Shown: piece after piece, positions 1 through 7,155 of the stretch
Layout: each line of letters starts with the position of its first letter
Position numbering within the stretch: the stretch's first letter is position 1
Assembly (NCBI RefSeq): GCF_003478505.1
Contig: NZ_QUFI01000021.1
Coordinates: 1-17,237, forward strand
Direction: 5' to 3'
Length of the DNA: 17,237 bases
Source of the DNA: Clostridium sp. AF27-2AA
GTDB lineage: Bacteria > Bacillota > Clostridia > Lachnospirales > Lachnospiraceae
Notes under the pieces: model-generated
What the model saw: the letters and a program-made list of their open reading frames with translations, nothing else
Databases searched by the model: none
Told to the model about the DNA's origin: nothing
Position numbers and translations under genes: made by a program

Positions 1-41
1 CCTGCTTCGGACCTTTCGCAACTATTCTTAAATTGTTATTT
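1..41 (-). repeat. End of a second, inverted copy of the palindromic element
   Basis: Reverse-complemented, bases 1-41 match 16802-16842 at about 37 of 41 positions. They share a 19-base identical block, AAATAACAATTTAAGAATA, and the block AAAGGTCCGAAGCAGG. The copy here is therefore inverted relative to the one at the right edge and continues beyond the window. Its inner end lies about 20 bases upstream of the -35 box of the next gene. Only the edge is visible, so it is not known whether this copy is complete. Confidence 0.8.
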
Positions 42-61
42 CTCAAAAGCAGGATTTTCTC

Positions 62-89
62 TTGACAAACTTTTTTTCCATGCTACGCT
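62..89 (+). promoter_or_regulatory. Sigma-A promoter of the methionine aminopeptidase gene
   Basis: A perfect -35 box TTGACA (62-67) is followed after 16 bases by TACGCT (84-89), preceded by TGC as an extended -10. Transcription would start near 96, about 32 bases before the ATG at 128. The promoter sits just inside the edge of the repeated element. Confidence 0.7.
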
Positions 90-127
90 TGATAACAGAG
101 ATTAAATATAGGAAAAGAGGGTTCCCC

Positions 128-1000
128 ATGCATATGATTGACAGAAACAGTCCCTGCTGGTGCGGCAGCGGGCTCAAATACAAAAAATGCCACTATGATT
201 TTGATGAAAAACTGAAAATGTACGAGAACAAGGGCTGCATCGTGCCGGAGCACAATATGATCAAAACTCCGGAGCAGATTGAGAAAATCAAGGCCAGTGC
301 CCGGGTCAACATCGCAGTCCTGGATTATGTAGCTGAGCATATCAAAGCCGGTGTTACCACCGATGAGATTGACCAGTGGGTTTACGATGAAACCACAAAA
401 CGCGGTGCCATCCCGGCTCCGTTAAACTTTGAGGGTTTCCCAAAAAGCGTCTGCACCTCCATCAATGAGGTTGTCTGCCATGGCATCCCGGATCCGGAAC
501 GCGTACTGCAGGACGGCGACATCATCAATGTAGACTGCTCTACCATCTTAGATGGCTATTACTCCGATTCTTCCCGCATGTTCTGCATTGGCAATGTTTC
601 TCCGGAGAAAAAGCGGCTGGTGGAGATTACCAGACAGAGTATTGAGGTCGGCCTGAAAGAAGTTAAGCCATGGAACTTCCTGGGTGACATGGGCGCGGCG
701 ATCCACGATTTTGTCCGTGAGAGCGGTTACAGCGTAGTGCGCGAGATTGGTGGACACGGTGTAGGCCTCCAGTTCCATGAGGAGCCGTGGGTCAGCTATG
801 TATCCGAACGCGGAACAGAAATGCTTATGGTCCCTGGCATGATGTTTACCATCGAGCCAATGGTAAACATGGGGAAACCAGATGTCTTCGTTGACGCAGA
901 TGATGACTGGACTGTATACACGGAAGATGGCAAACCATCTGCCCAGTGGGAGATCCAGGTTCTGGTTACGGAGGACGGCTACGAAATCATCGCATACTAA
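128..1000 (+). CDS. map: Type I methionine aminopeptidase with N-terminal SEC-C zinc motif
   Basis: Removes the initiator methionine from nascent cytosolic proteins; metal-dependent M24A peptidase of 290 aa. The N-terminus has a SEC-C-like zinc motif (Cys10, Cys12, Cys21, His22) as in many Firmicute enzymes, where it may help ribosome or protein contact. The pita-bread catalytic domain follows, with His118 (VCHGIPD), metal ligands Asp136, Asp147, His210 (GGHGVG), Glu243 (FTIEPM) and Glu275, plus His217. The residue after Glu275 is Ile, where Escherichia coli has His. The ATG at 128 is chosen because AGAGG lies 7 bases upstream; the frame stays open back to a TTG at 62, but that falls in the -35 box. 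Monocistronic. It ends 8 bases from the converging ATPase gene, with no terminator between them. Confidence 0.96.
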   Translation: MHMIDRNSPCWCGSGLKYKKCHYDFDEKLKMYENKGCIVPEHNMIKTPEQIEKIKASARVNIAVLDYVAEHIKAGVTTDEIDQWVYDETTKRGAIPAPLNFEGFPKSVCTSINEVVCHGIPDPERVLQDGDIINVDCSTILDGYYSDSSRMFCIGNVSPEKKRLVEITRQSIEVGLKEVKPWNFLGDMGAAIHDFVRESGYSVVREIGGHGVGLQFHEEPWVSYVSERGTEMLMVPGMMFTIEPMVNMGKPDVFVDADDDWTVYTEDGKPSAQWEIQVLVTEDGYEIIAY

Positions 1001-1008
1001 GCACCAAA

Positions 1009-1578
1009 TTATATCGTGATCTGAATCCCATCCAGAGCTAAAATATCTTCTTCCTGGTGTGTGCTGAGAAGCGTAAGCTTCCCGGCACTCTTTTTTTGTA
1101 AATAGCGAATTACATCTGCCTTTGTTCCTGCATCCAGACCGGTAAACGGTTCATCCAGGATCAGAAGTTCAGACAAGGCGCAAAGAGCGCGGCAGATAGC
1201 CACGCGGCGTTTCTGCCCGCCGCTCAAGGTAGCTGCAGGCCGGTCCAGCACCTCCTCCGGCAAAAGCTCCATAAGCTCTCTCCTCACTTCTGCACGGCTC
1301 ATAGATGAGGGAGATGTCATGAGGACGTTATCCACTGCGGAAAATGTCTCGCACAGGCGGTCCTCCTGAAAAACCGCTCCGATCGGTACCCTCTCCATGA
1401 AAAGACGGCCGCTGTCTGCCGTTTCCAGCCCCATCAGAATGCGAAACAGTGTGGTCTTCCCTTTCCCGGATGGTGCCGTGAGACAGTAAATATGCCCGCT
1501 CTCCAGCTCCATGGAAACATGATCCAGCACCGCAACACCGTCAAATTGTTTACGCAGGTCACAAATCTGCAGTTTCAT
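1009..1578 (-). CDS. ABC transporter ATP-binding protein, short NitT/TauT-like
   Basis: Energising subunit of the importer encoded by this and the two upstream genes. The 189 aa contain a complete but compact ABC domain: Walker A at 35-42 (APSGKGKT, with Ala where the first Gly is usual), Q-loop Gln71, signature LSGGQ at 118-122, Walker B LLILDE at 138-143 with the D-loop following, and H-loop His174. NitT/TauT ATPases usually have about 240-260 residues; this one lacks the C-terminal extension after the H-loop and is tight between Walker A and the Q-loop. The start overlaps the end of the permease gene by 20 bases and has a GAGAGGAGAG ribosome site upstream, so the two are translationally coupled. 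Substrate unknown. Confidence 0.92.
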   Translation of the reverse strand: MKLQICDLRKQFDGVAVLDHVSMELESGHIYCLTAPSGKGKTTLFRILMGLETADSGRLFMERVPIGAVFQEDRLCETFSAVDNVLMTSPSSMSRAEVRRELMELLPEEVLDRPAATLSGGQKRRVAICRALCALSELLILDEPFTGLDAGTKADVIRYLQKKSAGKLTLLSTHQEEDILALDGIQITI

Positions 1579-2323
1579 GTGTCGTCTCTCCTCTCTGCGG
1601 GCAAAGCCTGGAAATCAGAAACAGCACCATCTGCTCAAACACAGCGCTCACCAGAATGATCACCAGAGTCCAGGCAAACAGATTGGCCGTTTCCAGATAA
1701 ATCTTCGCCATATACAGGTGTTCGCCGATGGAGTGCTCCGGCAGACCGATCACCTCTGCTGCCGCGCCGGATTTCCAGCTCATGCCAAGGGCAATGCGGC
1801 ATCCGCTTACCAGATATGGCACCAGCGCCGGAAGATAGATAAAGCGTATTTTCCGCCAGACCGGCATCCGGAACACCACGGCCATTTCCAGAAGCTTCCG
1901 ATCTGTACTTTGCAATCCGGCCAAGGTATTGACATAGATCACCGGCAATACTACCAGAAACGATATTACCACGGAGAGGTTTCTGGAACCGGCCCAGATC
2001 AGGACGAGAATCACGAAGGAGGCTACCGGAACTGCCTTGAGAAACAGCATGAAGGGCTCCAGAATTTCTTCCAGCAGTGGAGCTGTGTATGCAAGGCTTC
2101 CAAGCAGTATTCCAGCTGCAAATGCAAGCAGGAAGCCGGTACTGATGCGTCCAAAGGAGCCGGCAACAGAGCGCCAGAAATCCGAGGACGGAAGCAGTGA
2201 CCACAATGCCTGCAGGGCCTCAAAAGGCCCCACCAGCATAATGGAATTGTGGACCAGCACAGCTGCAGTCTGCCAGAATGCCAGCCATAGACAGATGATA
2301 AACGGCTTTCTCAACCTACTCAT
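1559..2323 (-). CDS. ABC transporter permease, NitT/TauT (SsuC-like) family
   Basis: Membrane subunit of the importer; 254 aa from the chosen start, with about six hydrophobic segments. The cytoplasmic coupling loop typical of BPD_transp_1 permeases is present: MAVVFRMPVWRKIRFIYLPA, the EAA-like loop that contacts the ATPase. The family is known for nitrate, sulfonate, taurine or pyrimidine-precursor import, so the substrate cannot be read from this protein. Two starts are possible. The ATG at 2323 overlaps the upstream stop codon by 8 bases and gives the normal N-terminus MSRLRKPF; the ATG at 2344 adds seven residues. Neither has a clear ribosome site, which suggests translation by coupling to the upstream gene. 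Confidence 0.9.
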   Translation of the reverse strand: MSRLRKPFIICLWLAFWQTAAVLVHNSIMLVGPFEALQALWSLLPSSDFWRSVAGSFGRISTGFLLAFAAGILLGSLAYTAPLLEEILEPFMLFLKAVPVASFVILVLIWAGSRNLSVVISFLVVLPVIYVNTLAGLQSTDRKLLEMAVVFRMPVWRKIRFIYLPALVPYLVSGCRIALGMSWKSGAAAEVIGLPEHSIGEHLYMAKIYLETANLFAWTLVIILVSAVFEQMVLFLISRLCPQRGETTHETADL

Positions 2324-3404
2324 GCAGATAATAGAAACCATCATCCGGCATCTGTCCGCCTACAGCAGACGGATCCATCTCATACAGAGCCTCCAGATAA
2401 CCAGACAGTCTGGTCTTCATATCTTCACCATCAATGCAGACAATGCTGCAGTACGGAATCGCTTTTGCAGCGATCGGAGCCTTCTCGATGATTCCTGCCG
2501 CTGCTACCAGCTCTGCGGCATCGGTCACATTGGCATTGACCCATTCAGCGGATTCTCCATGCTCCTTCACAAACATCTCTGCTGCCTCCGGATTCTGTTC
2601 CAGAACCTCTTTACGGCATACTGTAACACCGGTAACCAGGGAGCTGCCATTTTCCGGCTGGGTCTTATCCCACTCTTCTGTCAGATCCAGCACCATTTTT
2701 AAATTCTCATTCTGCGCCATAGCGGCAGTCACAAAGGGCTGTGGCAAAAGACCAATAGCATCTTCCTGTTCCTTTAATACCGCAGCAACCTCAGTGGCCT
2801 CAGACTTATATTCAATCGTCACATCATCGGTACTCAGGCTGTTGGCCTTTAAAAGATACTGCAGCACATAATCCGGCGTAGTTCCCTTTCCGGTCATATA
2901 CAGCGTTTTTCCCTTCAGATCCCCGATATTGTGGATGGAATCATCCGCAGAAACCACATAAAGCACACCCAGTGTATTGATATCAATGACCTCAATGCCC
3001 TGTTTTGTTTTCTGGTACAGCACACTGGCCAGATTGGCCGGAACAAGCGCAATATCCAGATCACCGGAAACCACCTGTGCCGCAAGTTCAGAAGCATCTG
3101 CTGCCATTGTAAACTCATAAGCCCCCTCCGATTCCCCGTTTGAAGCCTTGTCCATCAGGGAAACCAGTCCTATGGTGGTAGGCCCCTTCAGGGAACCAAC
3201 GCGAAGAGGCTCTGTAGCTGAGTCTGGCTTTACTGCCTCAGAAGTCTCTTTTTCCGATGCGGTTTCTGCCGCTGTCTCTGCTGCGGTTGTCTCCTCCACA
3301 GTTTCCTTCTCTGCCGCTGTCTGAGTCTTGTCTGCACCGGAGCATCCAGCCAGAGATGCCGCAGTTATGGCACACGCCAGGAGCATTGTCATTGTTTTCT
3401 TCAT
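2316..3404 (-). CDS. ABC transporter substrate-binding lipoprotein (NMT1/SsuA-like)
   Basis: Extracellular solute receptor of the importer, 362 aa. A lipoprotein signal peptide is clear: MKKTMTMLLACAITAASLAG followed by the lipid-carrying Cys21 (lipobox LAGC). A Thr/Ala/Glu-rich, low-complexity linker at about residues 24-58 should tether the binding domain to the membrane. The folded part begins near LRVGSLKGPTTIGLV and resembles periplasmic-binding type II proteins of the NitT/TauT group. The ATG at 3404 is chosen because AGAGGA precedes it and the signal peptide starts there; the frame stays open 46 codons further upstream without a signal. First gene of the operon. No thiamine-type leader precedes it, so a thiamine-precursor role is not supported. 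Confidence 0.92.
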   Translation of the reverse strand: MKKTMTMLLACAITAASLAGCSGADKTQTAAEKETVEETTAAETAAETASEKETSEAVKPDSATEPLRVGSLKGPTTIGLVSLMDKASNGESEGAYEFTMAADASELAAQVVSGDLDIALVPANLASVLYQKTKQGIEVIDINTLGVLYVVSADDSIHNIGDLKGKTLYMTGKGTTPDYVLQYLLKANSLSTDDVTIEYKSEATEVAAVLKEQEDAIGLLPQPFVTAAMAQNENLKMVLDLTEEWDKTQPENGSSLVTGVTVCRKEVLEQNPEAAEMFVKEHGESAEWVNANVTDAAELVAAAGIIEKAPIAAKAIPYCSIVCIDGEDMKTRLSGYLEALYEMDPSAVGGQMPDDGFYYLHE

Positions 3405-3496
3405 ATCATTTTCCTCTCTTTCCGCATTCACCTTTTCTGTCAGAAGCCCGGCACTGATCCATCCAGTTTCTTCCAAATTAGCACAAATACGATTCC

Positions 3497-3505
3497 AGTA
3501 TAGCA
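3497..3505 (-). promoter_or_regulatory. Extended -10 promoter of the ABC importer operon
   Basis: On the minus strand TGC directly precedes TATACT (-10 at 3497-3502), with T-rich DNA upstream and no good -35 box. The 5' untranslated region would be about 85 nt. Bases 3405-3570 contain only this promoter and the divergent one; I see no riboswitch on this side. Confidence 0.5.
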
Positions 3506-3542
3506 TAAAATAAAAAAAATTCCTATGTATCTTCAGAAACAC

Positions 3543-3570
3543 TTGCTGTTTGGAAGATTTGTGTTATAGT
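3543..3570 (+). promoter_or_regulatory. Promoter of the ECF S component / peptidase operon
   Basis: TTGCTG (3543-3548) is followed after 16 bases by TATAGT (3565-3570), preceded by TGT as an extended -10. Transcription would start near 3577, leaving a leader of about 300 nt before the ATG at 3877. It diverges from the importer promoter about 40 bases away. Confidence 0.6.
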
Positions 3571-3576
3571 AGGGTT

Positions 3577-3876
3577 GAACGTTATTCTTAGGAAAATGTA
3601 TCAAATCTCAGTTCGGACGCAGTCTTCTGCGCCCTTTCATAATCTGTCCAGACAGAACCCGTGCAGACCATTCCGGCTGCAACAATTTACTCTGTCAGCG
3701 ACATTTCTCAGGGAGCAGTATCTTGATACTTCTGCCAGGTCCGTCTGCCTTTCTTAAGATTCCGTTCATTGTATCCCCACTCAATATCAAAATGCTGAAA
3801 AACAGGGGGACACCGGTCCGGCTGCCTTTGTGCGCAGCAGATCATGCCGTTTTATCAGCGAAAGAAGGAGAAAACA
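3577..3876 (+). other. Long structured leader of unknown type before the ECF S gene
   Basis: Roughly 300 nt of transcribed leader with no convincing gene. Several hairpins are visible: CGCAG-TCTT-CTGCG (3618-3631), TCTGTC-CA-GACAGA (3643-3656), AGTATC-TT-GATACT (about 3717-3730), and a nested CGGC...GCCG stem enclosing GCTGC/GCAGC just upstream of the ribosome site (about 3820-3850). I do not recognise a known riboswitch class; the TPP, FMN, cobalamin, THF and glycine signatures are absent. A cis-regulatory RNA is plausible because vitamin-type ECF S components are often under riboswitch control, but this is inference. Confidence 0.35.
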
Positions 3877-4509
3877 ATGAAAACAGCAACAAGGAATCCA
3901 ATCAGTTCAGAACTTTCACACACCCGGACTTCATTCATGGTGAAGCTGGCCCTTATGGTAGCGATTATCTTCGTTATGGCCTTCTCACCGCTCGGTTACT
4001 TACGTACTCCGGGACTTACCATCACCTTTTTAACCGTTCCGGTTGCCGTCGGCGCCATCATTCTTGGACCGACAGCCGGTGCCATCTGCGGCGCAGCCTT
4101 TGGCCTGACCAGCGTAGTTATGGCATTAACCGGCGGCTCTGCATTCAGCGCAGCGCTTCTGCAGATCAATCCGTTCGGCCTGTTATTTACCTGCCTGGTT
4201 CCGCGAATCCTTGAAGGATGGATCTGCGGTCTGATTTTCCAGCTGGTAAAGAAATTTTCCAAAAACGGTGCATTCATCGTGGCAAGCCTGTCCTGCCCGT
4301 TGTTAAACACTCTGTTTTTCATGAGTTCTCTGGTTCTCTTTTTCTATAATACGGAGTATATCCAGGGCCTCGTTACCAAGCTCGGCGCAACGAATCCGCT
4401 TATTTTCGTGATTCTGTTTGTCGGTGTTCAGGGTGCGATTGAGGCAGTTGCCTGCACCATTCTGGGCAGCGCCGTATCCCGCGCACTGGCTGCAGCATTC
4501 CGTCAGTAA
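3877..4509 (+). CDS. ECF transporter substrate-binding (S) component
   Basis: Integral membrane substrate-capture subunit of an energy-coupling-factor importer; 210 aa with about five or six hydrophobic helices. Recognisable features of the ECF_trnsprt family are the N-terminal helix MVKLALMVAIIFVMAF, the glycine-rich motif LGPTAGAICGAAFGL, the segment INPFGLLFTCLVPRILEGW and the C-terminal VQGAIEAV. The pattern most resembles the pantothenate-type (PanT-like) group, but the ligand is not certain. No EcfA or EcfT gene is nearby, so it should share the cell's common energising module (group II ECF). The ATG at 3877 is chosen because AGAAGGAG precedes it by six bases; an upstream in-frame ATG at 3844 has no ribosome site. 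Followed by a peptidase gene in the same direction. Confidence 0.9.
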   Translation: MKTATRNPISSELSHTRTSFMVKLALMVAIIFVMAFSPLGYLRTPGLTITFLTVPVAVGAIILGPTAGAICGAAFGLTSVVMALTGGSAFSAALLQINPFGLLFTCLVPRILEGWICGLIFQLVKKFSKNGAFIVASLSCPLLNTLFFMSSLVLFFYNTEYIQGLVTKLGATNPLIFVILFVGVQGAIEAVACTILGSAVSRALAAAFRQ

Positions 4510-4545
4510 AAACGGGCTATATATAATAGAAGAAACACGATTTCA

Positions 4546-4570
4546 TAAGCCGCAGGATCCCTGCGGCTTA
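4546..4570 (+). terminator. Perfect 11-bp hairpin between the S component and the peptidase
   Basis: TAAGCCGCAGG (4546-4556) pairs perfectly with CCTGCGGCTTA (4560-4570) over a 3-base loop. No long T-run follows (ACTATTTC), so termination would be partial; it could equally be an mRNA-stabilising or processing hairpin. A TATAAT at 4522-4527 just upstream could be an internal promoter, but its -35 region is poor. Confidence 0.5.
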
Positions 4571-4596
4571 ACTATTTCAAACATGGAGGGTTCATC

Positions 4597-5556
4597 ATGA
4601 AATTATTCGACTCTGTCAGAGAAATTCCCATTACTGATCTTGAGGGTCTTCGCATCGGCAACGCCCAGGATTATGAGGCCATGACCGGTGTGACGGTTCT
4701 GCTCTTCGACCACGGTGCAAAAGCCGGTATTGATATCAGCGGAGGTGGGCCTGCTTCCCGGGAAACTCCACTCACATCCCCCATCACCGCCGACAATCCG
4801 CTCAATGCCATTGTACTCTCCGGCGGCTCTGCCTTCGGCCTGGCTGCCAGTGACGGAGTCATGCGCTATCTGGAAGAACACGGTATTGGTTATGAAACCG
4901 GATTTGCGAAGGTTCCGTTAGTCTGCCAGTCCTGTATCTACGACCTGAGTATTGGACGTTCTGATATCCGCCCGGATGCTGCTATGGGTTATGCTGCCTG
5001 CCAGGATGCAGAACACCCGCATCCGGTATCCGGCATCTTAGGCGGAGGCACCGGCGCCAGTGTTGGCAAAATCTATGGCCGCGACAAAGCCACCAAAACC
5101 GGTCTCGGCATGTATGCAGTCTCCATCGGTGACTTAAAGATTGCCGCAGTTGTAATCTTAAATGCCTTCGGCGATGTTTATAATCCGGCTACCGGCGAAA
5201 AAATTGCCGGTCCAAGAAAACCGGATGGCAGCGGATTCTTTGATACCCTGGAAGAGCTTTACAAATTCAGCCAGAGAACCGACCAGTTCCAACACGATCC
5301 AAACAGCAAAACCAACACCACCATCGGTGCCATTATCACCAACGGCGCGTTTTCCAAAGCAGAATTAAGCAAAATTGCTTCCATGGCCCGCAGCGGCTAC
5401 GCGCGCTGCATCAACCCGGTAGGCACCATGGCCGACGGTGATTCCATCTATGCCGCCTCTATTGGAACCGTAGAAGCAGACTTAAATGTTGCCGGAACAC
5501 TGGCAGCAGAAGTTATGGCAGAGGCAATCCAGAACGCAGTAAAGTCGGCAAAATAG
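4597..5556 (+). CDS. P1-family (S58, DmpA-like) aminopeptidase
   Basis: Ntn-type hydrolase of the DmpA/BapA family (L-aminopeptidase/D-esterase or beta-aminopeptidase), 319 aa. Members are made as one chain and cleave themselves so that the new N-terminal Ser/Thr becomes the nucleophile. The cleavage motif is visible as N240-T241-T242-I243-G244-A, so the predicted nucleophile is Thr241 and the mature chains would be about 240 and 79 residues. Other family features are the N-terminal VGN-like segment LRIGNAQDYEAMTGVTV, the motif LSGGSAFGLAASDGV (about 74-88) and GGGTGASVGK (149-158). No signal peptide, so cytosolic. The ribosome site GGAGGG lies six bases before the ATG. It follows the S-component gene, so an imported amide or beta-peptide substrate is possible but unproven. 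Confidence 0.93.
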   Translation: MKLFDSVREIPITDLEGLRIGNAQDYEAMTGVTVLLFDHGAKAGIDISGGGPASRETPLTSPITADNPLNAIVLSGGSAFGLAASDGVMRYLEEHGIGYETGFAKVPLVCQSCIYDLSIGRSDIRPDAAMGYAACQDAEHPHPVSGILGGGTGASVGKIYGRDKATKTGLGMYAVSIGDLKIAAVVILNAFGDVYNPATGEKIAGPRKPDGSGFFDTLEELYKFSQRTDQFQHDPNSKTNTTIGAIITNGAFSKAELSKIASMARSGYARCINPVGTMADGDSIYAASIGTVEADLNVAGTLAAEVMAEAIQNAVKSAK

Positions 5557-5564
5557 AAATAACG

Positions 5565-5613
5565 AAAAAAATCCATGCTTCTTACGTTTACACGCAAACA
5601 GCATGGATTTTTT
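5565..5613. terminator. Bidirectional intrinsic terminator
   Basis: A perfect stem AAAAAATCCATGCT (5566-5579) / AGCATGGATTTTTT (5600-5613) encloses a 20-base loop that itself contains a GTTT/AAAC stem. T-runs follow on both strands, so it can end both the peptidase transcript and the converging aminotransferase transcript. Confidence 0.9.
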
Positions 5614-5641
5614 CTTTTCTATTTTGTTTTTTTAGAACACG

Positions 5642-6958
5642 TTATGCCTGCTCCGGTGCTTCCTGTGCCTCTGCCCGGTCTTTCAGGATCTTATCAATAC
5701 TTACGATCTTCGTGCACAGCGCGAACAGATCCATTGCCAGGATCAGATCACTCAGCGGCGGATAGGACGGTGCGATTCGGATATTGGTATCATGCGGGTC
5801 TTTGCCGTACGGATAGGTTGCTCCGGCACCGGTCATAACCAGACCGGCTTTCTTACAGCGCGCTACAATAGCCTTTGCACAGCCGTCCAGGGAATCGAAG
5901 GCGATAAAGTAGCCTCCCTTTGGCTTGGTCCATGTTCCGATACCGAGGCCACCGAGCTCACGATCCAGTGTATCAATGACTGCCTCAAACTTCGGCCGCA
6001 GGATATCTGCATGCTTGCGCATATGCTCTACCATACCGTGAATATCTTTGAAATAACGGACATGACGCAACTGGTTTACTTTATCATGACCGATGGTCTG
6101 GAATTTTAACTGTTTCTCAATGTCCTCCAGGTTATTGCGGGAGGTTGCGATAGCCGCAATACCAGAACCCGGGAAGCTGATTTTGGAGGTGGAAGCGAAC
6201 TTGTAAACCATATCCGGGTTGCCTGCGCGCTTACACTCTGCCAGAATCTCGATCAGGTGGTCCTGATCGTGGTCGTATAAGTGATGAACACCGTATGCGT
6301 TGTCCCAGTAGATACGGAAATCCGGAGCTGCCGGTTTCAGTCTTGCAAAACGGCGGACGGTCTCATCGGAATAGCTGGTTCCGGTCGGATTGGAATACTT
6401 CGGCACGCACCAGATACCCTTGATGCTGTCATCCTCTGCCACAAGTCTTTCCACCATATCCATGTCCGGGCCATCCGGAGTCATCGGAACATTGATCATC
6501 TCAATGCCGAAATACTGGGTAATAGCAAAATGACGATCATAACCCGGTACCGGGCAAAGGAACTTCACTTTATCTAATTTGCACCACGGAGTACATCCCA
6601 TTACACCGTGAGTCATGGAGCGGGACACGGTATCAAACATAACATTCAGGCTGGAATTGCCGTAAATGATGATGTAATCCGGAGCTACCTCCATCATGTC
6701 TCCGATCAGCTCTTTGGCTTCCTTGATTCCGGTCAGGACACCGTAGTTGCGGCAGTCGGTTCCGTCTTCGCAGGTTAAGTCATCGCTGCTGCTTAATACA
6801 TCCATCATTCCCATGGAAAGATCCAGCTGCTCTACACTTGGCTTACCTCTGGACATGTCCAGTCTTAAATCCTTTCCCTGAAACTCTTTGTACTGGGCAG
6901 AAAGCTGCTTTCTGAGCTCCTGCAGTTCCTCTGTGCTCATCTCTGCATATGGCTGCAT
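5642..6958 (-). CDS. PLP-dependent aminotransferase, type Ic aspartate aminotransferase family
   Basis: Cytosolic fold-type I aminotransferase of 438 aa, resembling the Asp_aminotransf (type Ic) group that exchanges amino groups between aspartate and 2-oxoglutarate. Visible key residues: NPTG at 190-193, Asp219 and Tyr222 in YWDNAYG (pyridine nitrogen and O3' contacts), Schiff-base Lys259 in STSKISFPGSG, and carboxylate-binding Arg394 in IRIAPSYP. The start at 6958 is chosen because a strong AGGAGG lies nine bases upstream. The frame continues 27 codons further (to 7039), but those codons contain the ribosome site itself and read MRRKKK just before the chosen Met. Possibly involved in aspartate supply; it lies downstream of gatB on the same strand with a 197-base gap and could be co-transcribed or have its own promoter. 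Confidence 0.92.
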   Translation of the reverse strand: MQPYAEMSTEELQELRKQLSAQYKEFQGKDLRLDMSRGKPSVEQLDLSMGMMDVLSSSDDLTCEDGTDCRNYGVLTGIKEAKELIGDMMEVAPDYIIIYGNSSLNVMFDTVSRSMTHGVMGCTPWCKLDKVKFLCPVPGYDRHFAITQYFGIEMINVPMTPDGPDMDMVERLVAEDDSIKGIWCVPKYSNPTGTSYSDETVRRFARLKPAAPDFRIYWDNAYGVHHLYDHDQDHLIEILAECKRAGNPDMVYKFASTSKISFPGSGIAAIATSRNNLEDIEKQLKFQTIGHDKVNQLRHVRYFKDIHGMVEHMRKHADILRPKFEAVIDTLDRELGGLGIGTWTKPKGGYFIAFDSLDGCAKAIVARCKKAGLVMTGAGATYPYGKDPHDTNIRIAPSYPPLSDLILAMDLFALCTKIVSIDKILKDRAEAQEAPEQA

Positions 6959-7125
6959 CTTCTTTTTCCTCCTCATCAGCTGTGTACTCCCTTTCTTCAC
7001 CTGGGCACTGACACCCTGGATTCTCGGTTTGCATTCCATTCTACACGAAATATAGCGGTATTACAATCGCATTTTTCACAAATTTAACAGAATATCTATT
7101 CTTTTTCCGTCTCTGTTTTTCCTGC

Positions 7126-7152
7126 AAAGACATCTGAGTGAAAACTGTCTTT
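7126..7152 (-). terminator. Weak hairpin just after gatB
   Basis: AAAGACA (7126-7132) and TGTCTTT (7146-7152) form a 7-bp stem with a 13-base loop, 3 bases beyond the gatB stop. On the minus strand only a short T-run follows, so termination is probably incomplete and read-through into the aminotransferase gene is possible. The rest of 6959-7155 holds nothing else clear. Confidence 0.3.
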
Positions 7153-7155
7153 CTC

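Noticed and set aside
1577..2702. Plus-strand frames opposite the ABC permease and lipoprotein
   Set aside because: They mirror well-supported minus-strand genes, have low-quality composition rich in Cys/His/Gln/Ser, and have no ribosome sites.
3405..3496. THI-box (TPP riboswitch) before the NMT1-like lipoprotein
   Set aside because: The leader of about 85 nt has no CTGAGA or ACC...CCTGAT core, so a thiamine-precursor transporter role is not supported.
3596..3757. Possible leader peptide (ATG at 3596 after AGGA)
   Set aside because: The spacing to the ribosome site is very short, the composition is unlike a protein or an attenuator peptide, and there is no run of a single regulatory codon.
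3723..4214. 163-codon frame overlapping the ECF S gene
   Set aside because: It is out of frame with the clear membrane protein, shows no family features, and its start lies in the leader without a ribosome site.
6959..7039. 27-codon N-terminal extension of the aminotransferase
   Set aside because: These codons include the AGGAGG ribosome site for the ATG at 6958 and no family-like sequence.
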